The translations under genes were made by a program, and so were the position numbers. DNA of 64,000 nucleotides from Opisthocomus hoazin (Eukaryota > Chordata > Aves > Opisthocomiformes > Opisthocomidae), in the NCBI RefSeq assembly GCF_030867145.1, contig NC_134420.1:7739823-7803822 (forward strand). Direction: 5' to 3'. The notes beneath the pieces are model-generated. The model made no database searches. It worked only from the letters and a program-made list of their open reading frames with translations, and was not told where the DNA came from. Position 1 is the stretch's first letter, and each line of letters starts with the position of its first letter. Below, one piece after another: positions 60,201 through 64,000 of this stretch.

Positions 60201-63200
60201 AACCTACTAGATTTTCATGGCTGTGGTTAAATTAGAGGAAATGGTAATCCTGAAAGAGCTGAAAGGCTAAAAAAAAAGTTCCTTTTCAAACAAATTTGCT
60301 TGGTAAATGTCTTTTGCTGTCTTTTGGTTCTTAATTTTGTTGGTGACATTCAACATATACCTCTCTTCATGTAACGGTTAAGATTTCCAGATGTTTCTGC
60401 TTCTGTCCAGTCCTGCCTGCATTGTCCTGACCATGGTGTTGAAATGGACTCCACCTGTCTAAGGTGTTGGGTTCAAACGGGGAATGTATGCAAGCTTGAC
60501 ACTTCTCTGGGTAAAGAACAAACAAGTGAGGCTAAGCAGGGTATTCGCTATTAAAAGAATGAGTCTCTTCCTTTGACATGCTCTCTTTGTATTTATTTAT
60601 GCTTCTCCAAAGTGGTATTACCTTGCTATGTGCTATAGAGAGGGAATTATAGTAATTGTTGCTAAAGCAGATATTGCGGAAATGGACGCAAATATTCTCT
60701 GATGATACGTTAGCTGTATTGGGACTACTACTGTGGTTTTCTTTGTGCAATACACAGATTTCAACCCTTCCATTCCCTCTGAATGTATGTAGCTGGTTTA
60801 GGGGTAAGTAGCATGTACTTGATGATGATTTTATTTCTTTAGTCTTATGAAGCTGTACTCCAGGGTATGATAAGCTGAGCAAAGGAAATTTACTACTTTA
60901 AAATAGTTCCAAACTGGAGCTGTTAATTGTAAACTAATTTTCTGATGATAAATCTGATGCAATCAATGTAAAATGTCGAACTGTTTTTTCTCAGAAGAGT
61001 GAAAGGAAGAAGGATGTGATGAATACTGTTTGGGGAGACACTCTTCAGATAATTTTACATCCCAGCCTGTGTGTGGCATGTCACAGTACCACCAAAGTGA
61101 AGATCAGGTTGGGTGTGTTCAGGACAGTTGAAGCTTGTGGATGCAACAGTAGGCAGTAAGAAAGGGTAATTGTATGTTTGTGTCTGGAGGAGCTCAGCAG
61201 TACTGAATGTGTTGAGAGCTAGATCCAAAAAGAAGTTTTGGTGACTCAGATTCTGCTTGTGGAAGAGAGGATTCAAAATTATAATTGCTTTTTAATTTTT
61301 CTTCTTGTGCAATTAACTTCTGGATGGAAATACAGGATAAAGCTAACTACTGTGAAACTAATAGTTCCATCTAGTTGTGCACGTTGATTCCAAGACAGCT
61401 AAGCACTCTAGGCATGTTCCTGACATTAAACCCATGAATAGTCTTTTGGAGGTAAACGAAACTACATCTGAAGATAAACATGTGTTTAATTGCATTGCTC
61501 CGAGGAAGATGACTACTAATCTGTGTAATTACATGGAATTGTTACTGTTATCTGTATGGTCTTTCCTACTCTGTCACACTCATTTGTTTGATCGTGTCTT
61601 AAGTTAGATAATAAGTTTGTTTGTAAAGCACTGTATTGTATGTGTGTACAGTTCATAAAGCAAATGAGTTTTGCTAATGGTAATTCCTTTGGCCTCTAAT
61701 AAATGATCATGGCATACAAGCATCACAGCAAAGCTGAGTAAAACAATTCGCAGGCAATAAATAATAGATAAAGGGGAGCCAGAAAGTCTTCCATATTTAC
61801 GCCCTTTCTTCTCATGATAAAAGCTGTCTTATTTCCTCTGTATTTGTAGGGATTTTTACAACAGTTTTTTACATGGACAGTAGCATGTTAAGTAGTGCTG
61901 CTTCTGTTTGTTGTGTTTTAAACTAAAGCTGTGCTAGAACCGGTTGATTCAACTGTTCTGTACATCTAATCTGTGTAATTATGTTAGACGTAGTTGCTCT
62001 GTGCTTCTTGTTTCAGCCAATAAGAACTAAGGTGAGCCAAGTCAGCTCCTCATTTTGTAACATGCTGCCACAGGTGGTACTTACTTCGTAAACAAAGAGC
62101 GTTGTCAGAAAATGATGAGTTTGGTGTGCTGCCTCTTTCCAGTCTTTGGTTTATGATAGTATCTATACTGTCATGTTGAAAAGCAAGCAATTAGTTTAAC
62201 AACTTGAATGTAAAATATAGTTTATTATGTTCTTAATGCACTTTTTATTCTTCTTGTAATGAACAGCTGAATGTCTTTTTAAAAAAATAGTATCCCCTCC
62301 CCCAGATTTGCGTAACTTAGTCTGCTGTTATATTCTGTGATTTCCAGCATTGCACATTATATTAGAATACACAAGTAATACAGTTGAGAATGGTTTTTGC
62401 CTTAAAGAGTAAAGGGACACTTGTTCAAACTACAAATTGTGGATACGTGTTCTTTCAGTGACTTATGTCAACACTGCAGCCACTTTAAACATGTTTTATT
62501 ACTGTAATGACATGTTGCAGATTAAGACTTCTTATACTACTATCGAACCAGATGCAGAGTTTCCACAAGAGGTTGAAAGTTCTTGGTGTTCAATTATATG
62601 TTCTGAAGGACAGTCGATGTCTTTTGCAATCAATGAATTGTATGAAAACTGTATAGTTCTACAAGGCTTTTACACTCATTATTTTTGCCAGTGGTGAATG
62701 ACAGGATTTTTCTCAAGGTTTGTATTTTATTTTGATTACTGTATTAATGTAATAGAATATTAAAGTAAATGATAAGTCATACTGTTCTCCCTAGGAGTTT
62801 GAATTCATATTTGTGGTAGGAAATTAATCTGGTTTTAATTGCCTGTGAGTCTGAAGTATGTTCCTTTTTGTAAAACTGATCTCACATAAATATAAATCAG
62901 TAACTGCCTGTTCTTTAATTATGTATTAGTTTATTGTACCTGCATAGTAGATGAGAATATGAGCATCTCCAGTTGCGGTATATTGGAGGTCATTAAATCT
63001 TCTCTGCTCTGTGAAGTTTAGTAGCACTGCATTGCTAATTACTGAAAAATGTACGATGTGTTTGCTTGTTTTAGAGTGGCTATGTTTAGCTATAGTAAGA
63101 CAATTAGCCACTTTGTAAGTAACTCCATAGGGATTTTTGACAATATGGACAACAATTGCTGTAAACCATACTATACAATTACAAAAGAATTTTTTAAAAA

Positions 63201-64000
63201 AATCTGCGATTGTAAATAATTTTAAGATATTTTAATGTAAAATAAAAAATTGTATCAAATATATGAGCATATTTTTTTAGTATTCCAAAAATACTTGGCT
63301 GAATTCTACCATCTACCAAAATATTGTATTAATTTCATGAAAAGATGACTAACATAACCTGCATTCTCAGTAGCAGTGTCGCTTCTTCCCTTGCCACTTT
63401 ACACTTGACCTTTTCCCTCTTCTGGCAGAGAGTATTTCTGCTAAAAGTAATGTAAAATTTCTAGAAAGGAGGCTGAAATATGTTGCGACTAAGTGATTTG
63501 CAGAAAATATTTTTATTTGCTTTAGGTTGTCAGTCGTAAGACTTAGGTATACAAAAACTTGCCACTGTTAGCAATAACTGCATTTGTGAATTATAAGCAT
63601 AAACTTTATATGCCATACTGCAGATAGTGCTGTGATGTAAAGTGGGAATTTGAGCCAGCACAGTTGCTTCTCTTTCTAAAACGCATTATAAGGTGGCTAG
63701 TCTAATCCCAGAACATTATTTCTGGTAATATTTTAACTTAGCTTGCTTTTCATATATCCACTTATGTGATTTGTTTAGATACTAGTAAATCTTCAAATGA
63801 CTGGAACAAGGACTGGTTGATTAACATAATACAAAAATGTGACATATGAAAAAATAGCATAGTATCACGTCATGCCAAGTCTTTTAGTAAGTCACAATAT
63901 TAGCAGACATAATTAACATCCAGTGCAAGGTATGGGGCATCTGAGATATCAGAATTCATTTGGCTCTTGGGGTATGCAGTGTTCCTTTGCTACAGACAGT

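Larger units (their letters stand above)
41959..64000 (+). other. METTL15 intron 2 (part, at least 22 kb)
   Basis: AT-rich intronic sequence. I searched for the next METTL15 exon (the FLDMTFGSGGHT motif) and did not see it. Recognised contents are CR1 copies at 49708-49842 and 53136-53803 and an AT-rich tandem repeat at 54146-54210. Short open frames at 47592-47780, 57543-57896 and 62437-62697 match no family that I know. Confidence 0.8.

Noticed and set aside
41959..64000. Further METTL15 exons in the window
   Set aside because: The conserved continuation (FLDMTFGSGG) was not seen in any plus-strand frame. The human gene also has very long introns, so the next exon is probably outside.

Overview
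The window is vertebrate nuclear DNA, almost certainly from a bird and probably from a neoavian. Genes are split into short exons with GT-AG introns. The recognisable interspersed repeats are CR1 LINEs, most of them 5'-truncated and ending in the ATTCTGTG-type 3' tail, plus two solo LTRs that resemble the ERVL-type LTRs common in neoavian genomes. There are no Alu, L1 or B-type repeats and no operons.

Two protein-coding genes lie head to head. On the minus strand, positions 428-39680 hold most of KIF18A, the mitotic kinesin-8 motor. I could place a noncoding exon 1 at a CpG island and thirteen coding exons with matching splice phases. They encode residues 1-811 and two bases of the next codon. 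The last coding exons, roughly 85-90 residues judging from the human length, lie beyond position 1. On the plus strand, a short noncoding exon ending near 39807 and one coding exon (41679-41958) start METTL15, the mitochondrial 12S rRNA N4-cytosine methyltransferase. The rest of METTL15 lies beyond 64000, so 41959-64000 is intron.

The genes share a bidirectional CpG-island promoter. Their two predicted first splice donors are only about 130 bp apart (39679 and 39808). Between them, in the KIF18A direction, is a CCAAT box, a 31-bp gap, then a TTTGAA cell-cycle homology region (CHR). This is the arrangement expected of a G2/M gene controlled by NF-Y and MuvB/DREAM. KIF18A acts on kinetochore microtubule plus ends in mitosis and METTL15 acts in mitochondrial ribosome assembly, so the shared promoter does not imply a shared pathway.

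Layout: 1-427 KIF18A intron; 428-911 tail exon; 912-13658 a 12.7-kb intron; 13659-26119 coiled-coil and tail exons; 27023-38110 motor-domain exons; 38178-39679 intron 1 with a young CR1; about 39340-40330 CpG island; 41679-41958 METTL15 coding exon; 41959-64000 METTL15 intron with two CR1 copies. I found no previously undescribed system. The best leads are the CCAAT/CHR promoter, an overlapping upstream ORF in the KIF18A leader, a T23 tract at a KIF18A splice acceptor, and an Arg-to-Cys difference in the KIF18A motor core.
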